A stretch of DNA of 64,000 bases, taken from assembly GCA_052148295.1 (NCBI GenBank), contig JBKQIP010000065.1, positions 1 to 64,000 of the forward strand, given 5' to 3'. The notes beneath the pieces are model-generated. The model worked only from the letters and a program-made list of their open reading frames with translations, made no database searches and was not told the DNA's origin. Made by a program: the position numbers and the translations under genes. This document shows positions 15,175-23,623 of this stretch, piece after piece. The first letter of the stretch is position 1, and the number at the start of each line of letters is the position of its first letter. This DNA is from Bog-473 sp052148295. GTDB lineage: Bacteria; Actinomycetota; Acidimicrobiia; Acidimicrobiales; RAAP-2.

Positions 15175-16091
15175 GCACACCCTCAGGAAAGACCGTGCTC
15201 ATCACTGGCTCCAACGCCGGGATCGGCAAGGAGGTGGCCCGGCAACTGGCGTCACGTCCCGACATAGCGCGGATCTACTTAGCGTGCCGGAACCAAGGCC
15301 GGGCGACAACGGCCAAGGCCGAGCTCGAAGCCGCGACCGACCGGCACATCTTTGACATCATTCTCATGGACGTCGCCGATCTGGATTCGGTGCGCGCCGG
15401 CCTTGACGCCATCAACGGATCCGTCGACGCGCTGGTCATGAACGCTGGTGTCATTGGCCCGCAGACGTTCGAATTGACTGCTGACGGGGTCACCACCGGG
15501 TTCGCGACGAACGTCCTTGGCCACGTCGTGCTTCTCGAAGGGCTGCTGAAAGAGGATCGGCTTGGCGAGGTTGCGGTCTTGGCGGGAAGTGAAGCAGTCA
15601 GGGGAGTCCCCAAGTTGCGGATGAAGGGACCGAAGTTTGTCTCACACTCCGCCGACGAGTTCGCCACTGTCATCGACGGCAGCTATTTCGCCGGCAAAAA
15701 AGCGGACTTCAACATTGCTTTCGGGCAAGCCAAGTACATTGGCGCCCTGTGGATGGCCTACCTGGCCCGCCAACACCCCGACCGCCGCCTCATCACCGTG
15801 AGCCCCGGCAACACCACCGGCACCCAAGCAGCCAGTGACCTCCCATTGCCGATGCGTATAGGGGCCAAATACATCATGCCCACCCTGGGTCTCTCCCACA
15901 AACTTGACGTGGGCGCGAAGCGACTGGTGGACGGCGTCACCGACCCGACCCTGGCGAGCGGCGTGTTCTACGCCAGCGCGGCCAACACGCTTATAGGTCC
16001 CATGGTCAACCAAGCAGACTTCATCCCCGACCTGGCGAACCCGTCCTTTCAGGACCAGGCCAACGAGGCCATTCACCGCTTCATCACCTAA
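15171..16091 (+). CDS. SDR family protein, protochlorophyllide-reductase-like, with FxxxK at the active site
   Basis: A 306-residue protein. TGSNAGIGKEVARQL (about 11-25) is the cofactor loop and ALVMNAGV the NNAG equivalent. Where YxxxK is expected the sequence is FGQAKY, so the tyrosine is replaced by phenylalanine or shifted to the residue after the lysine. The length and the post-active-site segment SPGNTTGTQAA match the retinol dehydrogenase/protochlorophyllide reductase-like SDRs. It starts at GTG 15171 within the DUF1330 stop. Catalysis may be atypical. Confidence 0.85.
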   Translation: MSTPSGKTVLITGSNAGIGKEVARQLASRPDIARIYLACRNQGRATTAKAELEAATDRHIFDIILMDVADLDSVRAGLDAINGSVDALVMNAGVIGPQTFELTADGVTTGFATNVLGHVVLLEGLLKEDRLGEVAVLAGSEAVRGVPKLRMKGPKFVSHSADEFATVIDGSYFAGKKADFNIAFGQAKYIGALWMAYLARQHPDRRLITVSPGNTTGTQAASDLPLPMRIGAKYIMPTLGLSHKLDVGAKRLVDGVTDPTLASGVFYASAANTLIGPMVNQADFIPDLANPSFQDQANEAIHRFIT

Positions 16092-16134
16092 TGATTGCTG
16101 CGTTGGCCGCCCCCGGTTTACCGGACGGTGTCAG

Positions 16135-16150
16135 CCGGCCAAGTGACCCT
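16135..16150 (+). repeat. Possible degenerate boundary repeat
   Basis: CCGGCC-AAGT-GACCCT, between the SDR and the GNAT gene. It shares the first five bases and the AAGT spacer with copies 3 and 4 but has lost the GGGRCA half. Listed with low confidence. Confidence 0.25.
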
Positions 16151-16188
16151 GGTGCGCCCGTCCGCCGGATCGATGTCACGATGACGGT

Positions 16189-16734
16189 GTGAGTGAACCG
16201 AGGTCGGAGCTGGCACGGCACGGCCCTGATGAGCGGGTTGAGACGGCTCGCCTACTACTGAGACCTTGGCGAGTATCCGAGGCCGTCGTCCTACATGAGT
16301 TGTGGACCGAACGGGATCCACGAGTGCCGCCGCACCGCCGCATCGACGCCGATGGACGTCCCACGGTTGCAGATTTGGAGGAGTGGATCCGCGTGGACCG
16401 GCCATCGCCTATCGGGTTGCTGGCGCTCGAGCGGAAGGTCGATCGTGATGTGATCGGCTACTGCGGGCTGATCAATAGTGGACGAGGATCAGATGGAGAA
16501 CCCGAACTGGCTTTCGAGCTCCTGCGTCGAGTCTGGCGCCAGGGGTACGCCACCGAGGCCTCGTTGGCCGTAATCGACTGGGCAAGATCGTCTGGCTACG
16601 AACGTCTGTGGGCCACTGTCTGGGAGTGGAACACCGCTTCACGGCGCGTGCTGGCCAAGCTCGGGTTCACCGAAGAGCGCAAGCAGCTGGACCCGGCCTA
16701 CGGGAACAATCATGTAAGCACGATACGGCTCTGA
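16189..16734 (+). CDS. RimJ/RimL-type GNAT acetyltransferase
   Basis: A 181-residue protein starting at GTG 16189. ETARLLLRPWRVSEAVVLHE is the standard N-terminal strand of RimJ/RimL-type enzymes. The mid-region GYCGLIN...ELAFELLRRVWRQGYATEA carries the acetyl-CoA loop (RxGYATEA), and NTASRRVLAKLGFTEERKQ the C-terminal motif. These enzymes acetylate protein N-termini, antibiotics or small molecules. No partner gene is adjacent. Confidence 0.9.
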   Translation: MSEPRSELARHGPDERVETARLLLRPWRVSEAVVLHELWTERDPRVPPHRRIDADGRPTVADLEEWIRVDRPSPIGLLALERKVDRDVIGYCGLINSGRGSDGEPELAFELLRRVWRQGYATEASLAVIDWARSSGYERLWATVWEWNTASRRVLAKLGFTEERKQLDPAYGNNHVSTIRL

Positions 16735-16763
16735 TCCGACGTTGGTGCCGAGCGGAGGCAAGG

Positions 16764-16779
16764 TGTCCCCGTACGCCGG
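16764..16779 (-). repeat. Inverted copy of the boundary repeat upstream of a tyrosine recombinase
   Basis: Top strand TGTCCC-CGTA-CGCCGG, the reverse complement of CCGGCG-TACG-GGGACA. It is the only inverted copy, and it lies 78 bases before the start codon of the integrase fragment. That suggests it may be a terminal or recombination site of the integrase's own element. Confidence 0.6.
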
Positions 16780-16820
16780 TCATACATGTGATCCACCTCC
16801 TGGGATAAGCATCCAGGGGA

Positions 16821-16851
16821 ACCTCCTTGGGTGCAAACCCGACCAGGAGGT
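16821..16851 (+). promoter_or_regulatory. Hairpin sequestering the integrase ribosome-binding site
   Basis: ACCTCCT (16821-16827) pairs with AGGAGGT (16845-16851), which contains the Shine-Dalgarno of the integrase fragment. An inner GGGT/ACCC stem is capped by a GCAA tetraloop. In RNA this would hide the ribosome site and keep recombinase synthesis low. Confidence 0.6.
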
Positions 16852-16856
16852 GTGTT

Positions 16857-17108
16857 GTGAAGTGGAGTCCGTCATTCGAGTGTCACGTCCGTACCGACGG
16901 TGAACGCGTCTATCGGATCGGCCACCAGCTGATCGACGAGTTCTTGGAGTTTGTCGTCGGCCGGGCCCGTTCGAACACGGTCCGGGCCTACGCCCACGAC
17001 CTGAACGTCTTCTTCTGCGTGGTGAAGAAGGACCCGCTCGAGGTGCGGCCCAAGGACGTGATGGCCTTCGTCACTGGACGGCCAGCCTCCTCGTGCAGGC
17101 CATTCTGA
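16857..17108 (+). pseudogene. Tyrosine recombinase (integrase), N-terminal fragment
   Basis: Starting at GTG 16857, six bases after AGGAGG, the frame encodes 83 residues of an integrase core-binding (SAM-like) domain: HQLIDEFLEFVVGRARSNTV, RAYAHDLNVFF and PLEVRPKDVMAFVTG. It then runs into a stop after a few unrelated residues. The catalytic domain with the R-H-R-Y residues is missing. The start signals are intact, so the loss is at the 3' side, probably by deletion or replacement near 17080. It is inactive as a recombinase. Confidence 0.82.
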
Positions 17109-17263
17109 CGACTCCGCCCCATAACGCATCAGGCTGGGGAGCGCCTGACCAGCACCATGGGACTGTCAGCCAGTGTTCCCATACCGAGCGATGACCGCTG
17201 GCACTGTGCGGCACCTGTAGTCGTCCTCAGGCTCGTTTTCGTGACGTCTACAGGCGGAGACTG

Positions 17264-17728
17264 TCACCCTTCTATCGCAGCGACATCCTCGGGAGTGGCG
17301 GGCCGGATGGAGGGCCACGCGAATGCATTCAGCAAACAGACGAACTGCTTGTTCTCGCCTTCGGCTAGAGCAACAGAGAGTTGTTTCGATCGCCGCATGC
17401 CCCCGAGGAAGTGCAGACCCAAGGAATGGTCACCAGGTGACACCTGGTACACCTTGATCTCGTTGGGAGAGATCACGCCTACACCGGAACCGTCGAGGAA
17501 GACGCTGACGACACCACCCTCACCGATTTCAGAGTTCTGGCGTTGGCCGCGGCCCCGGCCGAGCCGGGATGCGGCCCGGGCCACAATCAGGGTCGGAAAC
17601 GCGGGCCAGATTCGATTCGGGGCCCGCCACAGTTGGATGGTCGCTCCAACCTTGGCATCCATCCCCGGCGAGGCCCCACTCTCCGTGGTTGCCGTGACAG
17701 CATCGGATCTTTCGACATCGTCGTTCAT
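17264..17728 (-). CDS. Hypothetical protein with a PEGA-like beta domain
   Basis: A 154-residue protein from ATG 17728, preceded by GGGGAAG. After a 60-residue Ser/Thr/Ala-rich and basic N-terminus comes VVSVFLDGSGVGVISPNEIK, then VYQVSPGDHSLGLHF and SVALAEGENKQFVCLL. This run of short strands with G-x-H and L-x-x-G resembles PEGA/DUF2846-type surface beta domains. There is no signal peptide or membrane helix. The function is unknown, and it sits between the two integrase fragments. Confidence 0.55.
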   Translation of the reverse strand: MNDDVERSDAVTATTESGASPGMDAKVGATIQLWRAPNRIWPAFPTLIVARAASRLGRGRGQRQNSEIGEGGVVSVFLDGSGVGVISPNEIKVYQVSPGDHSLGLHFLGGMRRSKQLSVALAEGENKQFVCLLNAFAWPSIRPATPEDVAAIEG

Positions 17729-17946
17729 CGTTCTTCCCCTTTCTTTATGAGCCATTCGGTTGTGAGCAGGTCATCTCTTGCCACATCCCGATGCGGCGTG
17801 CGCAGCCGAGTAACCGGGTCCTCACCGCACGGGTACACCGTCGTCACTCGCTCACCTCTCCTTTGCGGGGTCAATGAGGGCCAGCGTGAGGGGCGCACCG
17901 TCGAGAACGGTAGCAGGTTCCTGAACGATCGTACTAATCTCTATAC

Positions 17947-18579
17947 ATGAGTTCAGGCAATGTGGCGGGGACGCAGAGGCAGCGCTCGTTTATCGAGACC
18001 GCTCGGCGCACCCAGATCATCGAGGCGGCGATCGACACCATCGCCGAGGTCGGTTTCGCTCGGGCGTCCCTGTCTCGCATCGGCCAGCGCATCGGGATCA
18101 GCAAGGGCCTGATCGGCTACCACTTTGCCGGCAAGGACGACCTGATCAAGGAGGTGGTGTCCGAGATTGTCGAACGAGGTCTGGCCTACATGCAGCCTCG
18201 CATCATCGCCGAGATGTCGACCGGATCAGGATTCTTGCGGACCTACATCGAATCCAATCTCGCCTTCATGCGAGATCACCGCAACTACATGGTGGCGCTC
18301 GTCGAAATCAGACGCGGCATCATCGCCGACGGCCTGGAGCACATCAACACGGACATCGACGTCGCCGAGCATGTGCTCGAGCAGCACCTTGCGCGCTACC
18401 AATCCCAGGGCAAACTCCGCCACGACTTCGACCCGCGGGTGATGGCAGTGGCCATCAGGGCAGTCATCGATGCCGTGCCGCGCCGCTTGACACACAATCC
18501 GGGCCTCGACGTAGACAACTACGCAATCGAAATCGCCTACATATTCCATCTGGCCACGAGCACCCCTGGGTCCCTATAG
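17947..18579 (+). CDS. TetR/AcrR family regulator
   Basis: A 210-residue protein. The helix-turn-helix lies at about 15-60 (QIIEAAIDTIAEVGFARASL, then GISKGLIGYHFAGKDDLI). The C-terminal ligand domain with FMRDHRNYMVALVEIRRGII is typical of TetR_C. Its 3' end overlaps the opposite-strand integrase remnant by six bases. The target gene is not evident: the nearest upstream gene is divergent and of unknown function, so it may control itself or that gene. Confidence 0.9.
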   Translation: MSSGNVAGTQRQRSFIETARRTQIIEAAIDTIAEVGFARASLSRIGQRIGISKGLIGYHFAGKDDLIKEVVSEIVERGLAYMQPRIIAEMSTGSGFLRTYIESNLAFMRDHRNYMVALVEIRRGIIADGLEHINTDIDVAEHVLEQHLARYQSQGKLRHDFDPRVMAVAIRAVIDAVPRRLTHNPGLDVDNYAIEIAYIFHLATSTPGSL

Positions 18580-18808
18580 AGCGCCCGTGGTCCCAGCGTA
18601 AAGCAGGGCGCCAAGACGGTCCGCAACCTCTCGGTTCCGGGCGTCCGTGGCGTGCTGGTAACGCAGCGCCGCCGTGTGCGTGCGGTGCCCGAGGCGGTGC
18701 ATGAGTTCGGGGAGCGTGGCACCTGCAACCGCGGCCCACGTCGCACCCGACCCGCGCAGATCGTGCAAGCGTACTCCTGGATGCTGAGTTCGGATCCGGA
18801 TGGGCTCA
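18574..18808 (-). pseudogene. Tyrosine recombinase (integrase), C-terminal fragment
   Basis: The minus-strand frame reads HPGVRLHDLRGSGATW, then ELMHRLGHRTHTAALRYQHA. This gives the HxLR box, the LGH box and the catalytic tyrosine of phage-type integrases. The remaining 25 residues are the usual short tail. Upstream sequence is the 3' end of a methyltransferase gene, so the core-binding domain and first catalytic arginine are gone. It comes from a different integrase type than the fragment at 16.9 kb and lies on the opposite strand. Confidence 0.8.
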
Positions 18809-19471
18809 CTTGAGGCTCCTCTCTGGTTCGACGATGGGTGAGGCCGAACCCACGGCCAGTGGTCGGACGACCGGACTGATCCAGCGAAGACGGTCGTATC
18901 TGACCTCGTTGACGTGAAAAGAGGTCGCCCGTAGCGCAGAGATGGTGTCTCGGTTGCATTGGCAGCCACATGCGTACCAGCTCCAAGGGATGTTGAGCCT
19001 GTCTTGCCACCGGGCAGCCCGGGGCGACGCGGATCGGACGTGCTCGGCAAAGAGGAGCGAACCGCCCGGACGGAGGATCCTCGCAACCTCGGCGAGTGCC
19101 TGGTGGGGATTCTGAGCCGTGCACAAGACCAGCGTCGAAACAACGGTGTCGACGCTGTCGTCTACAAACGGAAGTTCCTCAGCGGGAGCCTCGATGACCC
19201 TGGCGTTGGGTGACAGGAAGGCTGCCCGCTTCCGAAGCTTGGACGCCATGTGCGGATCGGGTTCGGTTAGAAGAAGTTCTGAGACGTCATGAGGGTAGTG
19301 ATCCAGATTCAGTCCCGTCCCAGCGCCGAGTTCGACGACGCGCCCCTTCGACTGGCCCACGAGGTCCTTGCGCACGTCGCGGAGCCCTCGACGCTCCGCG
19401 AGGACGAAGGCCGCATCGTAGACGTGAGCAAATACGCGGCCCCAGGTGGCCTCATAGACAGCGCCCGCCAT
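18806..19471 (-). CDS. Class I SAM-dependent methyltransferase
   Basis: A 221-residue protein from ATG 19471, preceded by GGAGGCGAG. VVELGAGTGLNLDHYP (about 45-60) is motif I, LLLTEPDPHM the acidic post-I residue, DTVVSTLVLCTAQNPH motif II, and ILRPGGSLLFAEHV motif III. The C-terminal CGCQCNRDTISAL and the overall order resemble UbiE/phospholipid-type methyltransferases. The substrate is unknown. Its stop abuts the integrase remnant, so the 3' end may be an old junction, but the protein is close to full length. Confidence 0.88.
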   Translation of the reverse strand: MAGAVYEATWGRVFAHVYDAAFVLAERRGLRDVRKDLVGQSKGRVVELGAGTGLNLDHYPHDVSELLLTEPDPHMASKLRKRAAFLSPNARVIEAPAEELPFVDDSVDTVVSTLVLCTAQNPHQALAEVARILRPGGSLLFAEHVRSASPRAARWQDRLNIPWSWYACGCQCNRDTISALRATSFHVNEVRYDRLRWISPVVRPLAVGSASPIVEPERSLK

Positions 19472-19649
19472 CTCGCCTCCTCCCACGCGAGACGACCACT
19501 TCGGAGGATGGCGTGTCACCCTGCTTTGACAGGGACCTCACCGAGTTCCCCGGGCCAGAATTCCACCTTGGCAGCCCAAGGGAGTGATTGCGGCTGGTCA
19601 TGTCTCCATTGTGGAGGTGCCGTGGCCAGATGTCAGGCGTAGAACTACC

Positions 19650-20675
19650 TCAGTGTGGGGCATTCGTTGCCACCCACCACGTGGCGATCTGCGCACGGGA
19701 ACGAATCCCGAGCTTGTTCCGGATCCGCTCGACATGCCCTTCGGCGGACCGCTCATCGATCCCGAGTTGTTGCGCGATCTCTCGATTCGTCAGGCCATGG
19801 CTGACGAGGTCCGCCACTTCTTGCTGTCTCTTGGTGAGGGTGGGAGCGACGGTCTTGCGGAGCAAGGGAAGGCCAAGGAAGCGGCGGATCTCGCTGACCA
19901 AAGTATCCACATCACCGATATATGGAAGATGCGATCGTCCGGGGAGCTCGACCAGGCGAGCACCTTTGATGCGCGATGCAATCAGCTGGCTCTGCTCCAG
20001 AGGAGCGGCACGGTCCGCCTGGCGGTGAAGCACCAGCGTTGGAGCGGCGACATCGTTGAGGCGATCGATCACGTCGACCTCGTAGCAGGCGAGAAGGAGC
20101 TGAGCTGCCATCTCCGCCGACGACGCTTGGCGTTGATAATCAGCAAGAACGGCGCGCGTTCCGGTGGATGCCTCCGGAGCGAAGATCTCGGTCAAGACCT
20201 CCGATCCCAGACCCCAGTGGCTGCGAATGAGTCCTACGACGTGCTCACGCACTTGCGGAGCGGCGACGTCTTCGCCTCGCGCCCAGCCTCCATAGAGGAC
20301 CATTCGTTCCACAGTCTCAGGGTGTCGTGCCGCCCAGTCGATCGCTATCGGCGCACCAAGCGAGCTACCCAAAAGGTCAAACGTGGAACCACCGATTGCC
20401 GACATGACTGTGTCAAGAGTGTCTCGTTCCAGTGCAAGCGACCATTCGGCATCTCTCGAGCGATCCGACAACCCACAACCGGGTCGGTCGTAGCGCACCA
20501 GGGTTCTCCCGCGGGCAAGTGCCTCGAGAAACGAGCGTTCTGCGAGAAGCGCCCAGCTCAGCTCGAGATGGCTCAACCAACCGCCCACAAAGAGCAGGGG
20601 CGGCCCCGTGCCAGCCGTTGCGTAGGCCACTGATGTGCCATCCGACAACTCGACAGAAGCAACGGACTGCTCCAC
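19650..20675 (-). CDS. Alpha/beta hydrolase fused to a LuxR-type DNA-binding domain
   Basis: A 341-residue two-domain protein. Residues 1-265 are an alpha/beta hydrolase: PPLLFVGGWLSH at the oxyanion strand, VRYDRPGCGLSD, the nucleophile elbow LLGSSLGAP, and the His of ELPGRSHLPYIGD. Residues 275-338 are a LuxR helix-turn-helix (LTKRQQEVADLVSHGLTNRE, then LGIDERSAEGHVERIRNKLG). The fusion implies a transcription factor that binds or hydrolyses a small ester or lactone. It is a single gene with no partner, and its regulon is unknown. Confidence 0.9.
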   Translation of the reverse strand: MEQSVASVELSDGTSVAYATAGTGPPLLFVGGWLSHLELSWALLAERSFLEALARGRTLVRYDRPGCGLSDRSRDAEWSLALERDTLDTVMSAIGGSTFDLLGSSLGAPIAIDWAARHPETVERMVLYGGWARGEDVAAPQVREHVVGLIRSHWGLGSEVLTEIFAPEASTGTRAVLADYQRQASSAEMAAQLLLACYEVDVIDRLNDVAAPTLVLHRQADRAAPLEQSQLIASRIKGARLVELPGRSHLPYIGDVDTLVSEIRRFLGLPLLRKTVAPTLTKRQQEVADLVSHGLTNREIAQQLGIDERSAEGHVERIRNKLGIRSRAQIATWWVATNAPH

Positions 20676-20846
20676 CTACGAGTTCCCCTATCCGAACGAC
20701 AGAAAGCCGATCATCTTGCTCACATTGCGCGTCGGAACACGGTAGCGCGACACTCAGGGATTCCCCTGCCCCGTTGGGCGACGGTCGTGCCACAGCGACG
20801 GTGTCCTGATCGTGCCGTTGCAGGCGAGGTCAACTATGGCAAGTAC

Positions 20847-21089
20847 CTAGTCCCTGGTGACGGCGCTTGGCGGTTCGGCCTGTGCAGCCACCACGGCACC
20901 GTCGGTGTCGGCGTGATACCGAGCGTTGTGTCCGATTTCGCAGAGGCCGTCCCAGAGATAGCCGTTCTCTGACTGCAGACGGTCGGCAAGACGGGCGATC
21001 AGCAGGTCGGCCACCCTCTGAAGGGACCCGGCGTCTTCGAACCACGTCAGGGTATCCAAGGTCGTTTTGTTCAGAGTTCCGCTGGCCAC
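20847..21089 (-). CDS. Small hypothetical protein
   Basis: An 80-residue frame. The first 55 residues have a regular amphipathic composition (TLDTLTWFEDAGSLQRVADL, LIARLADRLQSENGYL), compatible with two or three helices. The tail is Ala/Thr rich. No family is recognised and no ribosome site is clear. Codon choice looks coding, and nothing larger competes with it on either strand. Confidence 0.45.
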   Translation of the reverse strand: MASGTLNKTTLDTLTWFEDAGSLQRVADLLIARLADRLQSENGYLWDGLCEIGHNARYHADTDGAVVAAQAEPPSAVTRD

Positions 21090-21295
21090 GATGTCTAAAC
21101 CTCACCGACGTCCTTTGCCGACCCCGAGCCTTGTGCTTGGGATCTATCCTCCAGTGCCTTTGGGCGGTATGGAGGCGAGTTGAAATCTCCGGCTGTCGTT
21201 GGCAGCGCGCCTCTGACCCGGCAGCGTTTGGGCTACCTGCGTGCGCCGTTATCCCCGTGACGGTATCGCGATTGATCACCGGTAGGGTCAAGCGC

Positions 21296-22057
21296 ATGCC
21301 CGATGCTATCCATGCCCTCCGTTCCTCAGCCGACCGGCTCGCCGATCTTGTGCATCCGCTCGATGACACAGATATCGTCCGACGGGCCTACCCGAAGGAG
21401 TGGACTATCGCCGATGTGATGTCGCATCTCGGATCGGGGGCGGTGATCACCCTCCGACGACTTCAAGCTTCGCTCGACAATATCGAGCCGCCTGATGACT
21501 TCAACCAGCGGGTCTGGGACGAATGGAACGCGAAGTCGCCACGGGTAAAATCCAATGATGCGATGGTCGTCGATGCCGAGTTGATGTCCGCCCTTGAGGC
21601 AACCCATCCGGATGACCGGGCGCGGTTCAAGGCCGCTATGGGACCGCTTGAGCTGGACTGGGATGCCTTTCTTGGGATGCGACTGAACGAGCACCTCATC
21701 CACGAATGGGACATCGCCGTGACGCTGGACCCGACCGTCGCCTTGGCCGCCGACGGAACGGACATAGTGGTGGACAATCTCGAGCTCATCGCCAGGTTCA
21801 CGTCCCGCCCCGATGGCGATCCACGCACAATCGTGACGCGTACGACCCAACCGGAACGCTGGTTCGTAGCGACCATCGAACCGAGTCAGGTTGGATTCTC
21901 CTCAGCGGATCGTGACGGCGAGTCGGATCTCTCGATGCCGGCGGAGTCGTTGATCCGCCTGGTCTATGGCCGGCTCGATCCTGACCACACCCCAACCTCG
22001 GTCGTAGGCGAAGTCGCTCTGCTTGAGCAGCTGCGAGCTGTGTTCCCCGGCCCTTAA
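21296..22057 (+). CDS. Mycothiol-dependent maleylpyruvate isomerase (DinB-like) family protein
   Basis: A 253-residue protein from ATG 21296. EWTIADVMSHLGSGAV gives the first motif with a metal-ligand histidine. LNEHLIHEWDIAVTL supplies the later histidine motif of the MDMPI_N four-helix domain. The last 90 residues form the MDMPI_C/SCP2-like lobe. It is a paralogue of the gene at 4450-5292, with low similarity outside the motifs. The substrate is unknown. The frame is open far upstream, but that part has no domain sequence. Confidence 0.82.
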   Translation: MPDAIHALRSSADRLADLVHPLDDTDIVRRAYPKEWTIADVMSHLGSGAVITLRRLQASLDNIEPPDDFNQRVWDEWNAKSPRVKSNDAMVVDAELMSALEATHPDDRARFKAAMGPLELDWDAFLGMRLNEHLIHEWDIAVTLDPTVALAADGTDIVVDNLELIARFTSRPDGDPRTIVTRTTQPERWFVATIEPSQVGFSSADRDGESDLSMPAESLIRLVYGRLDPDHTPTSVVGEVALLEQLRAVFPGP

Positions 22058-22265
22058 TTGCCGAGCTGTCGATCTCGATGAGGCTCAACATCTTGACCGC
22101 TCAGACTCAAGAGGGCCGCTGCTGAACACCGACCGATCCCAAACCTGATGGGTTCAGACGCCGTCGAATACACGAAATGTTGGATGACTGAGGTTTCGCG
22201 TGCCTCACATGGCCGGTGATGTGGGCGCCGATCGCTGCCAGACCCGATCGGCGCAACGAATCGGC

Positions 22266-23119
22266 TCAGAGGGCGACGGCCAAGACGATTTGCGATGTCA
22301 GGTACGAGCTAATGGCTCCGCTGCGATCGGTCAGGTCCCGCAGCTTGTCGGCGACAGCGGAAGCCAGGGCAGTCCGCATATCGCTGCTGAGCCCGCATAT
22401 TTCGGCTGCTAACCCTGAAGCGGCCAAGCTGCGGTCGAGTTGTGCGGCGCCGCCCTCAAAACGAACCGGGCGAACGATCTCGTCTACGAATACCTCGCCA
22501 AACCGTGCGGCCGTCACCATGTCCGCCAAGGCCCGTGGTGCATGCAGGCCCCACGGTCCCTGCGCATAGCGTTCTGCCGCGTCGCGGCCCATGACCTCAC
22601 CGATGGCGTCCCTGAGGGCGGCGAATGGAGGGCAGGTCTCGACGCTGGACCATACGGCCAGACCCATTCGGCCACGGGGGCGTAGCGCCCGGCGGATCTC
22701 CGCTAAGGCGCCGTGGCGGTCCGGAAAGAACTGGAGCCCCTGCTGGCAACAGGCCACGTCGAACGAGGCCCCTGGAGCGGTGAGGGGCACGGCAGGGCTC
22801 AGACGGTATTCGATCGGGGATCCGTCCGTCAGAGCCCCCTTCGCCTCGGCAATCGCGAGCATCGCAGGACTGAGGTCGCCAACACGTGACCGGCTGGGCC
22901 TAATCGAGCAGAGGCCAGCCGCGCGACGGTGCCAGGCCCCGTGGCTAGGTCGAGCAGACGCTCTCCCGGGGAGACGGTCAGAGCATCGAGAAGATACTCA
23001 CCCCAAGGCGTGAACACGGGCCCGACGAGGGCCTCTTCGTAGGCCCCCATCCCGTCGCTCGACGCCGTCGCAAAAGCGGCACTCCACTCGTGTGCTTCAT
23101 CGTCGCTGCCCTCTGACAT
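22266..23119 (-). pseudogene. SAM-dependent methyltransferase gene with one frameshift
   Basis: The 5' part (23119 to about 22890) reads EEALVGPVFTPWGEYLLDAL, then GERLLDLATGPGTVARLA (motif I) and GPAGHV. The continuation is in the next frame: DLSPAMLAIAEAKGALTDGS, VACCQQGLQFFPDRHGALAE and LRPRGRMGLAVWSS. A single-base loss near 22885 joins them into a normal protein of about 280 residues. The call as a pseudogene depends on that base; a sequencing or assembly error would give an intact enzyme. Confidence 0.72.
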
Positions 23120-23163
23120 GCGATCTTGACCTCCCCACCCGAGTGCAATCACGCTGATCCTAG

Positions 23164-23623
23164 ATGCGCGGGCGCCGCCACCGCCTCAGCGACGCTCGGT
23201 CCGGCATGGCCGACGAAGGGATGGCGTTCGCCCGGTTCATGCAGCGCGAGCGTACGGTTGCCAAGCAGGCGAGCGACTATGTGGGGCTGCTTCGTCGGCG
23301 TGTCCCCCTTCGACGCGCGTCAGGTCCCGATCGACCAGCTCGTGGGCAAGGACGCCCACCAGGATCCGCTTCCCGGATTCCACATCGGTGCTGACGCCGC
23401 CATGTTCGGGGTGGACTACCCCCACTTCGAGTCCATCGTGCCGCGCACCTTTGAAAAGGTCGTCTCACTCGGCGGGAACGCTAGCGTGACCGCAGAGGGC
23501 GCCAACAAGGTCCTATTGGAGAATGCCGCCGAGCTGTATGGCTTTGATCTCGCAGGGCTGCAACCCCACATTGATCGGGTCGGCTTCGAGATTGAGGATG
23601 TCCTCGCACCAAGCTCCGCCTAA
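23164..23623 (+). pseudogene. Amidohydrolase-2 family gene, 5'-truncated and frameshifted
   Basis: The C-terminal part is clean: FHIGADAAMFGVDYPHFESI is the family's metal-site xxDYPHxES motif, followed by GANKVLLENAAELYGFDLAG. Upstream, FARFMQRERTVAKQASDYV is in another frame and shifts into VGVSPFDARQVPIDQLVG near 23285. The N-terminal two thirds of the barrel is missing. Intact relatives are at 28.1, 41.1 and 42.4 kb. The gene was probably lost with the neighbouring methyltransferase during decay of this segment. Confidence 0.7.
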
